From: Vitrella brassicaformis
Lineage: Eukaryota; Sar; Vitrellaceae
DNA length: 33,376 nucleotides
Reading direction: 5' to 3'
Assembly (NCBI GenBank): GCA_001179505.1
Contig: CDMY01000521.1
Span: forward strand, 26,188 to 59,563
Of this stretch, positions 1 to 9,935 are shown in pieces (positions within the stretch are counted from its first letter, which is position 1; each line of letters starts with the position of its first letter). The notes beneath the pieces are model-generated. The model had not been told where the DNA came from. It saw only the letters and a list, made by a program, of their open reading frames with translations, and made no database searches. Made by a program: the position numbers and the translations under genes.

Positions 1-50
1 GGGGGGGGCGGGGAACAGAGCATTTGAGCCATGTTGGTGCTTTCGCTGGA

Positions 51-1842
51 TCACTGACTCCCTCGCGTACCTTGGCTTTGCGCGACTCGTTGTTTGTACT
101 GGTAGGCCCTCTTCCTGAACATGTTGAGCTCCGACCCAGGCACCGGACGACACCGCAGGTCCATCACCTCACACCCTGTCCTTATACCCAGCCACCGCAG
201 CCAAGGGTACCCCCACACCCTCTCGACCGACTCACCCTCTCCCTCCCTCTCACTCTGACCTTGACCCTCATCTCCACTCTCGGCTTTGGGTGGGTGGTTG
301 GCGCCGATGCCCGCCCCCCGAAGGCTGCCTTGTCTCCTTGTGGCTGGGGGGCGGCTGGACGGGTGCACGTCGTTTGCCGGCGCCACGTGGGCGGTGCTGT
401 TGGTAGGTGTGGGTGTGGGTGGGGGCGGTGCAGCCACTGTGACTGGAACTGTGTGTGCAGGGGTGGAGGGGAGGGGAGAGGGGGAGTGGGAGGGGAACAG
501 CAGGATGTCGTGGTCAGCACTCTCGACATCGATACTCTCCAGCCATGTGAGTCGCCGTGTGCCGTCTGTGCCGTTGCCGTCATCACCATCGGCAGGCGGC
601 TGTGTGGCCATCGCGGCCATGTCGTCCTCCAGGTCCTCGGCCTGGTCGAGCATGGACGCGATCCTCTCGTGGTGCATGTCCGCCCGGGCCAGGTTGGCCT
701 CGTTGATGTCCCCCGCCTCCTCAATCTTGTTCGACACATGCGTCCAGTTGTTGACGCGCGGGAAGCCGGCGGGGGGGCTGTTGATGCGTGGCTCCGGGAC
801 GATGCGGTCGGTGAAGGCCGGCCGCTGCAGCAGCACGGGGTTGCCGGGGGTGTCCTCCCACCCCGGCCGCACCGGCCGCACTATGTTGGGCCGCTCGCGC
901 CACGCAAGGGGGTCAGGTGTGGTGTCGCGCGGCGATTGACCTTGGTTGGGGTAGCACACAACAGACAAATGGACAAGACAGATAAGCAGACAGAGAGAAT
1001 GTCGCGGATTTTCATGTCAGCCTGTTCCACATTTCCCGTCGTCCCCCTCACTCACCTTGGTGTTGTCCGATCCGTGCCCTCCTCTCGACGTCATCCAGCC
1101 GCCAGTCTGGGATGTCGTTGCGTATCCTCGGCCGGCAGTTGAGGTCCACGAGCCCGCGACACAGCTCGAAGGGCGTCGTCAGGTTGCGGTTGCACGGCGT
1201 GCACGGCCCCTTCAGCGAAGCGGCACCTGTCAATGTGCAGTTGGCCGCCGTGGTGTTGCCGCATATGCCGGCAGCACCCAGGGCACCCAGGGCGGCCTGC
1301 AGCATATCCACTGCTGCAGGCCCGTAGCTGGTCTTGTGCGGCAGACTCGCGAGCAGCGTCACGTGTGACGAATTAGACAGGGCGGGGGGCGGGAGGGTGA
1401 TGGGGTCGGACGACAATGACAAGGCAGGGATGCTGGTGGAGAGGGGGACGACGCTCACGGGCGGCCGGATCGGTGGCGCAATGGTCGTCCCTGACACTGA
1501 TGCCGACGGCGGGGGGCGTGCTGTGGTGCCCGTGCCACTGGCACCCCCTCCCCCATCCTTCCTGCGTCTGGCGTGTGGTGGGTTGTCTGCGGCGATCATG
1601 TTGGCGAGACTGAAGAGCAGCAGAGTGGCGGCGACGAGCAGCAGTGGTGTCAGCAGCTTGACGCGCAAAGCCCATTTGACAGGGGCAGCATATGGGCGCA
1701 AAGCAAGGGGCAGTTGAGGAAGAGACGAGGGCGACGAGGGCAGGTGCTGGCAGGGGAGGCAATGACGACACTGCTGAGAGGGCCAGCCGTCGGACCTCAC
1801 TGTGTTGTGCGGCTCCACTGCCCCTGCTGGCCGTGGTGGCAT
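51..1842 (-). CDS. Single-pass (type II-like) membrane protein, function unknown
   Basis: Two exons, 1842-1056 and 940-51, separated by a 115-nt intron (941-1055) that starts GTGAGT and ends CAACCAAG. The phase-1 junction gives one continuous frame of about 558 residues. The ATG at 1842 opens a Ser/Pro/Cys-rich stretch, then one strong hydrophobic segment at about residues 62-84 (core LLTPLLLVAATLLLFSLA) after basic residues, suggesting a signal anchor with the C-terminus in the lumen or outside. The following region is Pro/Ser/Thr-rich and carries several N-glycosylation sequons (NSS, NTT, NCT, NLT) and clustered cysteines (PCTPCN, ELCRG, LNCRP). A long Pro/Thr linker precedes a conserved-looking C-terminal block with WLRWLG and two more cysteines. 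I recognise no family. The membrane segment and splice junction are seen; topology is inferred. Another ATG frame lies just upstream (1852), but it does not read through the hydrophobic segment. Confidence 0.7.
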
Positions 1843-2420
1843 ATAGCCTCAACTCTCATGCCAGATCTGATACAGCAGCACCCACCTCGTCTCTCCAACG
1901 CGGAAGGGCAGCTCAGGCGGCAGAGGGCAGGCAGGCAGACGGCGACTGAAGAGGGAGGGACGAAAGGGCGGGAAAACCGCGGGTGAGCGGCGGCCGAGGT
2001 TGCTGCGTCGTGGGAAGGCCTCTCACATGCTCCGCCTGCCGTGACAAGGGGGCTCTAACGGCCACAGCCTCGAAAAGGTCCCAGTATTTCCTCCCCTGCT
2101 CTTATCTTCTCCAGATCTCCACACGCAGATGATGCAGCAGCCGCAGATGGGAAGGGGGAAAGAGGGAAAATGAGGAAAGGAACTCTTCGGCTGCAGCTGC
2201 AAGCTTAGAATTGCGAAGGGGCCGCAGGCTTCCTGTGCTGGCCTGTGCTGATGCAGGCACGATCACCCGTTGCGAGTCGCATTTGCAATGAGAATCATTC
2301 CATCCATCATGCACTGGGTCACACAGCTATGCAGCAGCTTTCGCGTGCACATGATGATTGAATCGTCCACAGAGATAGACAGATTCGCACACACACACAC
2401 ACACACACTCCCTCTCTCTA

Positions 2421-2788
2421 GCTACAGCTCCGCAGCAGATCGGCACACGATAGAAAACTCACGCCCGCAGCGCCATCCATCATAATGCACCACCAGGCTG
2501 CATGAAAACAAAGGGCTCAACGCCAGCACATGACGTCGACAAATCAACCAATCCATCCATCCATCCATCCATCCATCCCGGCCTTGTTCACACACACATG
2601 GCGCCGATCCATCCACCCGTCCACGCGCTCTTCTCTCGTGCACAGGCAGAAAGGCGCGGGCATGGGTGTGATGGGTGGACACACGGCATGTCTGTCTGAA
2701 GGAGAAAGACACACAAGAGAGGCTGCTAATACGAGGATGAACGGGCTCACACGCAACGCAATCAGCACCTGTACAGGACACACCACTC
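2421..2788. repeat. Dispersed repeat, longest copy (A)
   Basis: The left part (2421-2699) aligns with 4240-4514: both have the block GCAGCAGATCGGCACAC, then CCCGCAGCGCCATCCATC, GACGTCGACAAATCA-like sequence, CCGATCCATCCACCCGTCCA and GTGCACAGGCAGAAA in the same order and orientation. The right part (2705-2788) aligns with 3175-3257. Copy A is therefore the most complete member seen, about 370 bp. No coding potential, terminal inverted repeats or target-site duplication was found. It could be a non-autonomous element or a segmental duplication. Confidence 0.75.
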
Positions 2789-3174
2789 ATGAGCACCACA
2801 TAGCCACATGGCGCACAAGCAGCTAGCAGTTCCTCTACTCATTCACATGCATCACTGTCTCAAATGCTGACGGCTTCCGGTAAGCACACCAGCACTTGGA
2901 GCAGTGGTGGAAGTAACACTATAGATACACAGAGACCACGACGACAGCTCGACATTCACAGCATCGCTTCCAATTAGAGTAAGTGCGCCAATTGACCTCT
3001 CAAAAGGCAAGCTAGTTCACACGGCAACACACGCACACGGCGCCAAGAGAGCCGGTCAGACGGAGCAGTGCACGCAGCGCAGTATATATTCGATCGTGCG
3101 CTGCTGCCTTAGTACTTACACGAGGCCACACACACAGACTTTACATAAAAAGTGTCCGCACACAGCAGCGAAAA

Positions 3175-3257
3175 AAGACACACAAGAGAGGCTGCTAACA
3201 CGAGGATGGACGAGCCCACACGCAACGCAATCAGCACCTGTACAGGACACACCACTC
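3175..3257. repeat. Dispersed repeat, right-part copy (C)
   Basis: About 83 nt nearly identical to 2705-2788, sharing AGACACACAAGAGAGGCTGC and CGCAACGCAATCAGCACCTG, with a handful of substitutions. The left part of the repeat is absent here, so this is a fragment. Confidence 0.75.
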
Positions 3258-3368
3258 GATCACAAGCAAAGAAAACAACTAACTCCCGCGATGCGATGCG
3301 ATGTTGGTCAGTCAGCCAATATGGTCTCACTCACTCACCTGCTGTCTGCGCCTCCCGACATTACTCAC

Positions 3369-3824
3369 TCAGTCCTCATCCTTCTTTCTCTTCTTGGTAA
3401 TGTCGTTGGCGGGCTTCTCCCTCTGGTGTGAAGGCATGTCGGATTCAGGAGGAACACCTAGACAGACGACAGACACAGCGCGGCGGTCTGCGGCGTCTGT
3501 GTGTGTGCTCCCCATCTGTGCACGTTCACCCACCGATCAGCAGCAACCTCGGGAGCCTCTCTTTAAGCTGCTCATCCGTCATTCTCGGGACAGACCTGCC
3601 AGGGATGACACGGCCGCGGGGGCTTAATGACTCGAGCGCCTCCAGCATCTGACACACACAGAGAGATGACGTGCGTCTGTGTGCCTTGCTGTCTTGTGTG
3701 TTTTGTGTGTGTGTGCCTGTCGACGATGTGGATCCTTCTCATCTGGCCAGAGCCTTTGGACAGTCTCGGGAAGCTTCTCCATGGCTTCCAGAAGCTTCTC
3801 GTCCTTTATCCCAATCGTGCCCAT
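3369..3824 (-). CDS. Small nuclear-type protein, unknown function (three exons)
   Basis: Proposed exons 3824-3717, 3648-3534 and 3457-3369 give 103 residues. The second intron (3458-3533) is canonical, GTGGGT to GTCTGTCTAG, with matching phase 1. The first intron (3649-3716) has a strong acceptor (CTCTGTGTGTGTCAG), but the only phase-0 donor that keeps the frame is a GC donor, CAG|GCACAC. The protein has two amphipathic helix-like segments (KLLEAMEKL and MLEALESL), a Leu/Arg-rich segment (DEQLKERLPRLLL) and ends in a basic-acidic tail KKRKKDED that resembles a nuclear localisation signal. I do not recognise a family. Exons 2 and 3 are better supported than exon 1; without exon 1, translation could start at the ATG at 3648 and give 67 residues. 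Confidence 0.5.
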
Positions 3825-4091
3825 CTTCGCGCAAGGGAGGTTTCCTTCCTCCTCCTCTGCGAGTCAGATCTACTGAGCTTGGAGATCCGCTCGGCCTTGC
3901 ATTCTGCGTGTGCCTGTGTGCCTGTTTGGTAAGGAAGGTTGCGCCTGGCTTGCAGGGAGTTCGCTCGTCAAACCCTTGACGGACCGTCGCTGAGAATGCA
4001 ATGACAATCATTCCATCTCGCATCGGTCACATGTGCTTCTAACACTCATCAATCAATTCCATCAGTGAGTCAAGTCATACAGACAGCTATG

Positions 4092-4165
4092 TGTCGCCGT
4101 GCTTCTTGCGTGCGCCCGTCGACTGCCGTCCTGGTCGACGGGCGCACGCAAGAAGCACGGCGACA
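4092..4165. repeat. Perfect 32-bp inverted repeat with 10-nt spacer
   Basis: Positions 4092-4123 and 4134-4165 are exact reverse complements over 32 bp around the spacer TGCCGTCCTG. Pairing resumes for 2 bp beyond one mismatch. The stem is GC-rich and contains SalI-like GTCGAC at its tip. It lies about 75 bp left of the second dispersed-repeat copy. It is too long and exact to be chance. It could be a cruciform, a transcribed hairpin or a recent inverted duplication. Confidence 0.9.
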
Positions 4166-4239
4166 TATGCATGCAGCAGAATTCGCGTGCAGTGCGATGC
4201 ATAGGCGGCCGGATGTCTGTATGTATAGCTAGCTAAGAC

Positions 4240-4514
4240 AGCTGCAGCTCGGCAGCAGATCGGCACACACACGATAGAAACAAATAAACTCACACCCGCA
4301 GCGCCATCCATCCATCATGATGCACCGCTGCACCAGCTGGCAGAAAAGGAAACGGCTCAACCCCGACACATCACGTCGACAAATCACTCGATCCATCCAT
4401 TCCGGGCTTTTTCACACACAGATGACGCCGATCCATCCACCCGTCCACGCGCTTCTCCGTCGTGCACAGGCAGAAAATCACGTGGATGGGTGGACGCACG
4501 CAATGTCTGCCTGA
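4240..4514. repeat. Dispersed repeat, left-part copy (B)
   Basis: Aligns in the same orientation with 2421-2699, with small insertions and deletions mainly in the (ATCC)n part, which is shorter here. It ends just before the 3' end of the T1/BTB gene and lacks the right part found at 2705-2788 and 3175-3257. Confidence 0.75.
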
Positions 4515-4588
4515 ACAAAGCTGGGGAGATGCGATAGACTGAGGTGTTGCGATGAAGGCTGGCTGGGTGGGGAAGAAAGATAGGCCAG

Positions 4589-6327
4589 TCATGGGAGGAT
4601 GACGCTATCGTCCTCGAGGTCCTCCTCGTGCATCAGCTGCTTGTAGTAGTACTGGGTCTTCCGGCACTTGTCGTCATAGCTCATCTGACACGACCAGATG
4701 AGTGTGTGTGCGGCATGTTTGTGTGTGTCTGTCTGTCTGTCTGTCTCGCTCACACGTAGTGTGTGTACCTTGAGGACGTAGTCCTCGCGAAGGTTGTTGC
4801 CGAAGTCGAAGGTCAGCTGGAGGACGGCGGGCCTCTTGCCGTCCAGGGTGTGGTGGCTCGTCTTCAACCGATACACACGATTCTCACGGTCAACCTTCAC
4901 ACACACACACACAAACACAGACACACACACACACACACACGTGTCCACCCGTCCATTCATCCGTTTGTTTCATCGACGTGTGGGTCGATGGCGCCCACCT
5001 TGAGTGAGAGCAGCCGGGTGCCTCTGACGCCTGACACACTATCTTTCGTTCTGGTGGGCCGCACAGCGACCACCAGAGAGTCTCGTCTGAACTCCTGCTC
5101 CATCGACGCCGCCGTGGGCGCATCACGGGGCTGAGAGAAACACAAGACACACACACGCAGACTCCTGGCGACACACGCACACGCCCCTCCATCCCACCCA
5201 CCTCGTCATTGACCCATCGGCTGGAGTAGGAGGGCTCCTTGGTCCCCAGGGAGATGGTGCATGTCGGCAGATTCTGCGGCCCCCTGCCGTCGAGGACGTC
5301 AATGCGGATGGCGAAGGAGGGCTTGTCGTAGATGGCCAGGCAGACGGCAAACTTGTCGACGCCCTGCGCGAAGAAGAGCTTCGAGTCGCTCGGACTCCAC
5401 TTGACGTTGGTGCTCAGATACACTATGCTGCAATGCAACCCCATACAACACACACACACACACGAAGGAAGAGAAACAAGAGTGAAACAAGCAGCCATTT
5501 GGAAGTGATGAAGTGTCCGACTGCCCGTCCCCGCCCATCCATCCATCCATCCATCCACTGCCACTGACCGCAGTGGAAACTGTCCGGCCTTGCAGTCGTA
5601 TCGCGGTATGTTCATCTGACGGGCACACACAACAATTGAGTCCGTCGAGGAAGGCCTGCCACCCTGCCTGCCTGCACGTCTGCAGGCACTGCCTGCTTAC
5701 TAGGTCGAGGAACCCTGCAGAGAACCACACACACAGATAGATGGCCCACAGGCAGGCTCTGGTCTGGTCTGGTCTGGTCTGGCCTGGTGTTGTGTCCCCC
5801 TCCCTCCCTCCCTCCCTCCCACCTAGTTACCGTTGAATTCCTCCCGCATGTCTACCGGCACGTCATAGGTGCGGACGCCGCGCTTGGCCTCCTCACTGCC
5901 CTCCGGCAGCGTGGCCTGGCGCTGCAGCTTCGGGTACAGCAGCTCGAAACACTACATATGCTCGCAAACAGACATCCATCCATCCATCGGTGTATGTCCT
6001 CGTGTGCGTGTGTGGTGTGATTCTATGCATGGATCTGTGGCGCATCGCATACCTACCATTGGGTTATAGTCTAAGAAGGGATGCCCGTCTGCATTGCACT
6101 TGACGAGAGAGTCATTCCGCCCGCTGAACATCAGCCCTGGCAGCGAATCTACCAGGCGACACACACGAACCGGCGCATGAGATCCATCACTGTGGAACGT
6201 CTTCTCTCCCTCTCCTCTCCTCTGCTGGCCGCTGACCTGGGAATGCTGTGAGCACCCGACGCGTGCACTCGAACACCTTTCCACCGACGCACACACAAAT
6301 CACATCGCAAGGGCTTGGATCCGCCAT
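4589..6327 (-). CDS. T1/BTB (K+-channel tetramerisation-type, KCTD-like) protein
   Basis: Nine exons: 6327-6237, 6148-6057, 5951-5831, 5714-5701, 5615-5569, 5427-5202, 5130-4999, 4894-4769 and 4684-4589, all with matching phases, giving 314 residues. Residues about 7-110 match the T1/BTB fold of KCTD proteins: the VGGKVFECTRRVL strand-helix, FPDSLPGLMFSG, a DGHPFLDYNP strand and a following helix. T1 domains assemble oligomers, and in many KCTD proteins they recruit cullin-3 ubiquitin ligases. No channel membrane segments follow, so this is a soluble adaptor-type protein rather than a channel. The C-terminal two thirds are an unfamiliar, probably beta-rich domain ending in an acidic tail (HEEDLEDDSVILP). 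Exon 4 is only 14 nt. The ATG at 6327 was chosen because it immediately precedes the T1 domain; the frame is open further upstream but has no ATG. It is divergent from the gene at 6434. Confidence 0.78.
5759..5820. repeat. (GGTCT)n and (TCCC)n tandem repeats in an intron of the T1/BTB gene
   Basis: Five GGTCT-type units followed by about six TCCC units, inside intron 5715-5830. On the sense strand these are purine-rich, unlike the TG-rich introns around it. Confidence 0.85.
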
Positions 6328-6433
6328 CAGAGCAAAACAAGGCTGGAGTGACTCCGCACGTCCAGCATCGGTTTCAGGGAGCACCCTGCACCACCAAACA
6401 TAGGGTGGTCAGCAGCAGCTAATCCAATCGTTA
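6328..6433. promoter_or_regulatory. Short shared upstream region of a divergent pair
   Basis: Only 106 bp separate the start codons of the T1/BTB gene and the gene at 6434. Both promoters or 5' leaders must overlap here, unless an upstream exon of either gene was missed. No TATA box is visible. Confidence 0.4.
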
Positions 6434-7142
6434 ATGGCGAAGAAAGAGGCGCTCCAAAGGCTGCGGTGGCTTGTCCAAGAGAAACGGGCAGCATCCGAGA
6501 AGCAGGCAGCATCCGAGAAGATCCTGCCTACAGCATTCCCTCTCGACGATGAATCGGGCCACCAGGATGAAAGGGATGCTGATGCGGACGCAGATGCTCA
6601 TGACGAGGATGCCACCGACGCAAGGGAGGGTGAGCAACAGCCCAAGACGATAGGTGTCACTGACGGCCGCCAAGCTCAGCCTGGTGACAGCGGTGCCAAT
6701 CGTCGATACTTTTGGCAAGGTGAGAGAGGGAGGCGCGGGGCAGAGAGAGGGAGAGAACGGCATCCTGTCATCCAGCTTGATTGTTTGTTCAGACAAGGCG
6801 GCTCAGGTTGCTTTGAGGGAGATGAAATGGAAGAAGCAACAAACTATCCGGGACCAGACAAGAGACGTCACTTACGAGTAGGCAAGCATACCCAGTTACC
6901 CACCTGGTCACCGCTCAGTCAGGCGCGGCTCTGCATTCGCATCAGTGGTCTCTCTCTCTCTCTCTCTGCCCCGTGTGTGTGGTTACATCAGCGCGACTGG
7001 AGCGATTGTGGCCTGTGACTCTGAGAGGCAAGGCGAGCATGCCCGGCAGGCCATATTCAAGGCTAAGAGGTCCTTCAGAAGGTCACAGAGAGGGCAGCCC
7101 CGTGTGTCGGTGACAGTGTTTGATCGGAAACGGAAGAAATGA
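6434..7142 (+). CDS. Small highly charged protein, unknown function
   Basis: Three exons, 6434-6719, 6793-6877 and 6992-7142, give 173 residues. Phases agree at both junctions (introns GTGAGA to TTCAG and GTAGGC to ATCAG). The N-terminus is a basic helix (MAKKEALQRLRWLVQEKRAA) followed by a direct repeat AASEKQAASEK caused by a 16-bp tandem duplication. An acidic run follows (DADADADAHDEDATD, about residues 48-62), and a basic C-terminus contains EMKWKKQQ, AKRSFRRSQRG and a terminal KRKK. The charge pattern suggests a nucleic-acid-associated or nuclear protein, but no domain is recognised. It is convergent with the membrane-protein gene ending at 7617. Confidence 0.6.
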
Positions 7143-7616
7143 GTTAGTTTGCCCAGGGAAGAAGACCGGGATGGGTTGTCGGTGGTTTGATGGGATGCTG
7201 CTTTGGTGTGTGGCTGGAAGGGGGCGTGCAGCGGGGAGGATGGGAGGCAGCAGGGAGGGAGGCACAAATCGGTCCGATTCGTGCATCCCATCGAGGAGCT
7301 TTTCAATGACATGCACAAAGTGATAATGCATCGACATGCAGACACATGATGGTCTCTCCACATACACCGCACACGCAACCACACCACAGCCCCACGTCGA
7401 TCAGAGGACCAGCCCTCAGCCACGGACAAATAGCAACGAATGACACTGCGACACGAGACGGCAAAAAGCTTAGTACATCACCCAGTGTAATGTCTCATTG
7501 CCAAATGTCTATCTGTCGGTCAGCCTCATTCCCTGTTTCTTTCTTTCTTTCTTCCTTCCTTTCTTTCTCCCTCCCTCCCCTGTCTGTTCATGATATCGGT
7601 CTCACTGCTTGTTCGT
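7143..7616. other. Intergenic region between convergent genes
   Basis: This is the presumed 3' flank of both neighbours. It contains a (TTTC)n/(TTCC)n pyrimidine run at about 7539-7580. No gene or RNA was recognised. Confidence 0.5.
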
Positions 7617-9513
7617 TCACTGGCTGACGTCCTTCCTGCTCGCCTCCTTGACGAGTGTCGCCTTGGCGTCATCCACCAAGTTCTGCATCGGGCATATCTG
7701 CGACTGCTCGTACACCTCCATTATGTCCCCAGGGCGGCCCGCCCCGGGATAGGCATTGTCTTCACTCGCCACACTCTCGATTCGCACGTGCTGGTCCTGG
7801 CTGCGGGCATACCAACGTGACAAAGAGAGAGGGACACACAGAGAGAGACAGACCGTGATGGGTAGTGTCTCATTATTGGGTGGCGCCGTACCTGTAGAGG
7901 CGGTATATCAGCTCAAACCCACATTTGCCGAGCTCGGACTTGGCGCACCAGGCCTGGACGTACTCGCACTGGCTGGGGCTGCACATGCCCTCCACCCCCA
8001 GCACCTTCTGCCGCACCCCCACCGCCCACTTCATCTTCTCACCCTGCTTCTTGGGCGGCTCATTGCCCATCCACTGCTCGCACACACACGTGCTCTGCTC
8101 CAGCTCGTCGGCAAAGGACACGCTCATGGGTGTGAGGTAGATGGCCGACCACACCAGCTGCACCTTGTAGACCTGCCCGAGGCCAGAGGGGTCAGCCGTG
8201 CTCTCGACGATGCTGAACTCGCCCTCCAATTCTTGCACTAGCAAGGGAACAGGAGGCAGGCAGGGAAGGAGGAAGCGTGGCTTGTGTGTTTGCTTCGTCG
8301 CGTTGCTGTGGCATGCCATACTCGTACCGCTGTCGAATGCGTTGGCGTCAAAGCACGTCTTGGCATCCGTGCTCTGGAACGATCGGTCATACATATAGAA
8401 CTGCCCAAAGCCACCAGCCATCACCCGCGGACCAAACAACACCTTGGTCTGCCGGTAGGTCAGCGCCCCCACAGGATTGCTGCCCACCGGGGAGCACGCC
8501 TTCTCCCACACGCCACACAAGGCGTCAGGGCTGTCGGGCACCATCAACCTGGCCCTGCCATACTCCCACACCTGTCTCATCTCTGGCTATGCGGGCGTCT
8601 CCGATCCGTCGGCGCAGCACACACACAAGTCGGCTTGGAGGCCGGGTGGAGGGGGTGGGAGCGGGGGAGACGCTTGTGGTTGTACTTGTGGTGGCGGCTG
8701 CTGAGGGCTGAACGCAGGGGGCGGCTGGGCAGGAGTATTCACCATCGGCTGATATGGCATTGCGGGAGGGGCACCCATGGCATTCATCGGCTGAGCATTA
8801 GCAGGGCCGAGGGGCTGAGCAGCCATGAGAGCACCACCCATCTGCTGCTGAGGAGGCGGGGGCCATTGCGCAGTGGTCATCTGTGGCGCCATTGGCTGTG
8901 GCTGCTGGTTGACCGGCTGACCGTGAGACAGCTGCGCCATCGCCGGCATAAACTTCACTCTCCATGCACTCTTCAATCGCTGGATAGCCTCCAGGCCGAA
9001 TCTCCTCTCGGCCTCTCGCCCCGCATACCGCGGCAGGCCTCTGCGCGACTCAGGCAATCGCTTCGAGACGTCAATCCCCACCACAAAGAACGCAAAGTGG
9101 CTCTCGACACGAGTCGGGCCGTCGCACGGGGGATCGGCCCCTCTCGTCCTCGGCGCCAGAAAATCGCCCTCCCCATCATTGCATGGCCGAGTTGTCAGTA
9201 TCCGATTGGAGATGACAGGCATGGTCTGCATGTCTTGTCTTGCTGAAGGGTTTGAGGGCGGAATGGGGAAGAAGGGTCGCGAATCGGGATCGAATAAGGA
9301 TGCGAGGATGTTGATGATGAGCACGCCAGCCACGAACACGCCCCAGTAGACGGGGAGGGGTCGGAGGGGAGGCATGTCCATCCTTGCCGCTGCTGATGTG
9401 GCTGAAGGTGCAGTGGCTGAAGGTGCAGGTCTGTTGTTGTCGTCGTCCTTTGAGGATGAAACGGTCGGTGAGTCAGATTTGGGTGAATGCTGTCGACATC
9501 GGTGACGCTGCAT
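7617..9513 (-). CDS. Single-pass membrane protein with Pro/Gln-rich linker, unknown family
   Basis: Proposed exons 9513-8686, 8586-8328, 8237-7892 and 7800-7617 give 538 residues. Introns 2 and 3 (90 and 91 nt, GTACGA to TGCTAG and GTACGG to CGCAG) have matching phases. Intron 1 (8587-8685, 99 nt, GTACAA to GCATAG) is inferred because it removes an in-frame TAG at 8587-8589 and joins two open blocks in the same frame. The N-terminus has a low-complexity Ser/Ala/Asp leader, then one membrane segment (VYWGVFVAGVLIINILASLF, about residues 54-73). A globular part is followed by a Pro/Gln/Met-rich linker. The C-terminal domain is Cys-containing (ALCGVWEKAC, TCVCEQW, GMCSPSQCEYVQAWC, KCGFEL), consistent with a disulphide-bonded luminal domain. 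No family is recognised. If intron 1 is wrong, this is two adjacent genes or a stop read-through. Confidence 0.62.
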
Positions 9514-9935
9514 AGCCTCAGATTACCACCACGGCACCGGCAATGGCTCGTGTACGGGGATAGGACGGGCAGACGGACGGCGACAGAATAGGGATTCGCT
9601 CTCAGGCTGAGTGCCGAAAGGGATGTGTTGATACGAAGGGGTGAAGTGAAACGGGATGCACACAACTGCACAACATGGCAGACACAGCCGCGAAGGTACA
9701 GCAGCGAGATGAGTTAGAATGAGTTCTTGTTGTCAAGCACCGTCACGGTGTTACAGACAGACAAGTCATCCTATGCTCTCTCACCTGCTGGACAGCGCGA
9801 TGAGAAGGACGTCCTCGAACGCGTCAATGGCAAACGGCTGCTGCGAGCTCAAAAGGAAGACGGGGGGCGGCTCGCAAACGAGCGCCGGCCCGTCTGTGTG
9901 TGTGATTTGTGTGCATCAGAGTCTGAGATTTGAAG
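9514..9935. other. Divergent upstream region
   Basis: This lies between the starts of the membrane-protein gene (minus) and the F-box-like gene (plus). An open stretch at about 9760-9890 on the plus strand looks charged and coding-like (for example RDEKDVLERVNGKRLL) and could be an unplaced 5' exon, but I could not join it to 9936 with an intron of normal length. Confidence 0.35.

Larger units (their letters stand above)
1843..3368. other. Gene-free, repeat-rich intergenic stretch
   Basis: No open frame here has splice-consistent neighbours or a recognisable domain. The stretch holds an (AC)n run near 2388-2409, an (ATCC)n run near 2550-2578 and two members of a dispersed repeat listed separately. 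The region upstream of 1842 probably contains the promoter of the membrane-protein gene, but I see no defined motif. Confidence 0.5.

Noticed and set aside
24-1142. Long plus-strand open frame opposite the first membrane protein
   Set aside because: It starts with TTG, is low-complexity, and runs across the intron of the better-supported minus-strand gene.
2102-2314. Short minus-strand frame in the repeat-rich region
   Set aside because: No splice partners, no domain, and composition similar to surrounding non-coding DNA.
6187-6384. Earlier start for the T1/BTB protein
   Set aside because: The frame is open to 6384, but the first codon there is GTG and no ATG lies upstream in frame; the ATG at 6327 directly precedes the domain.
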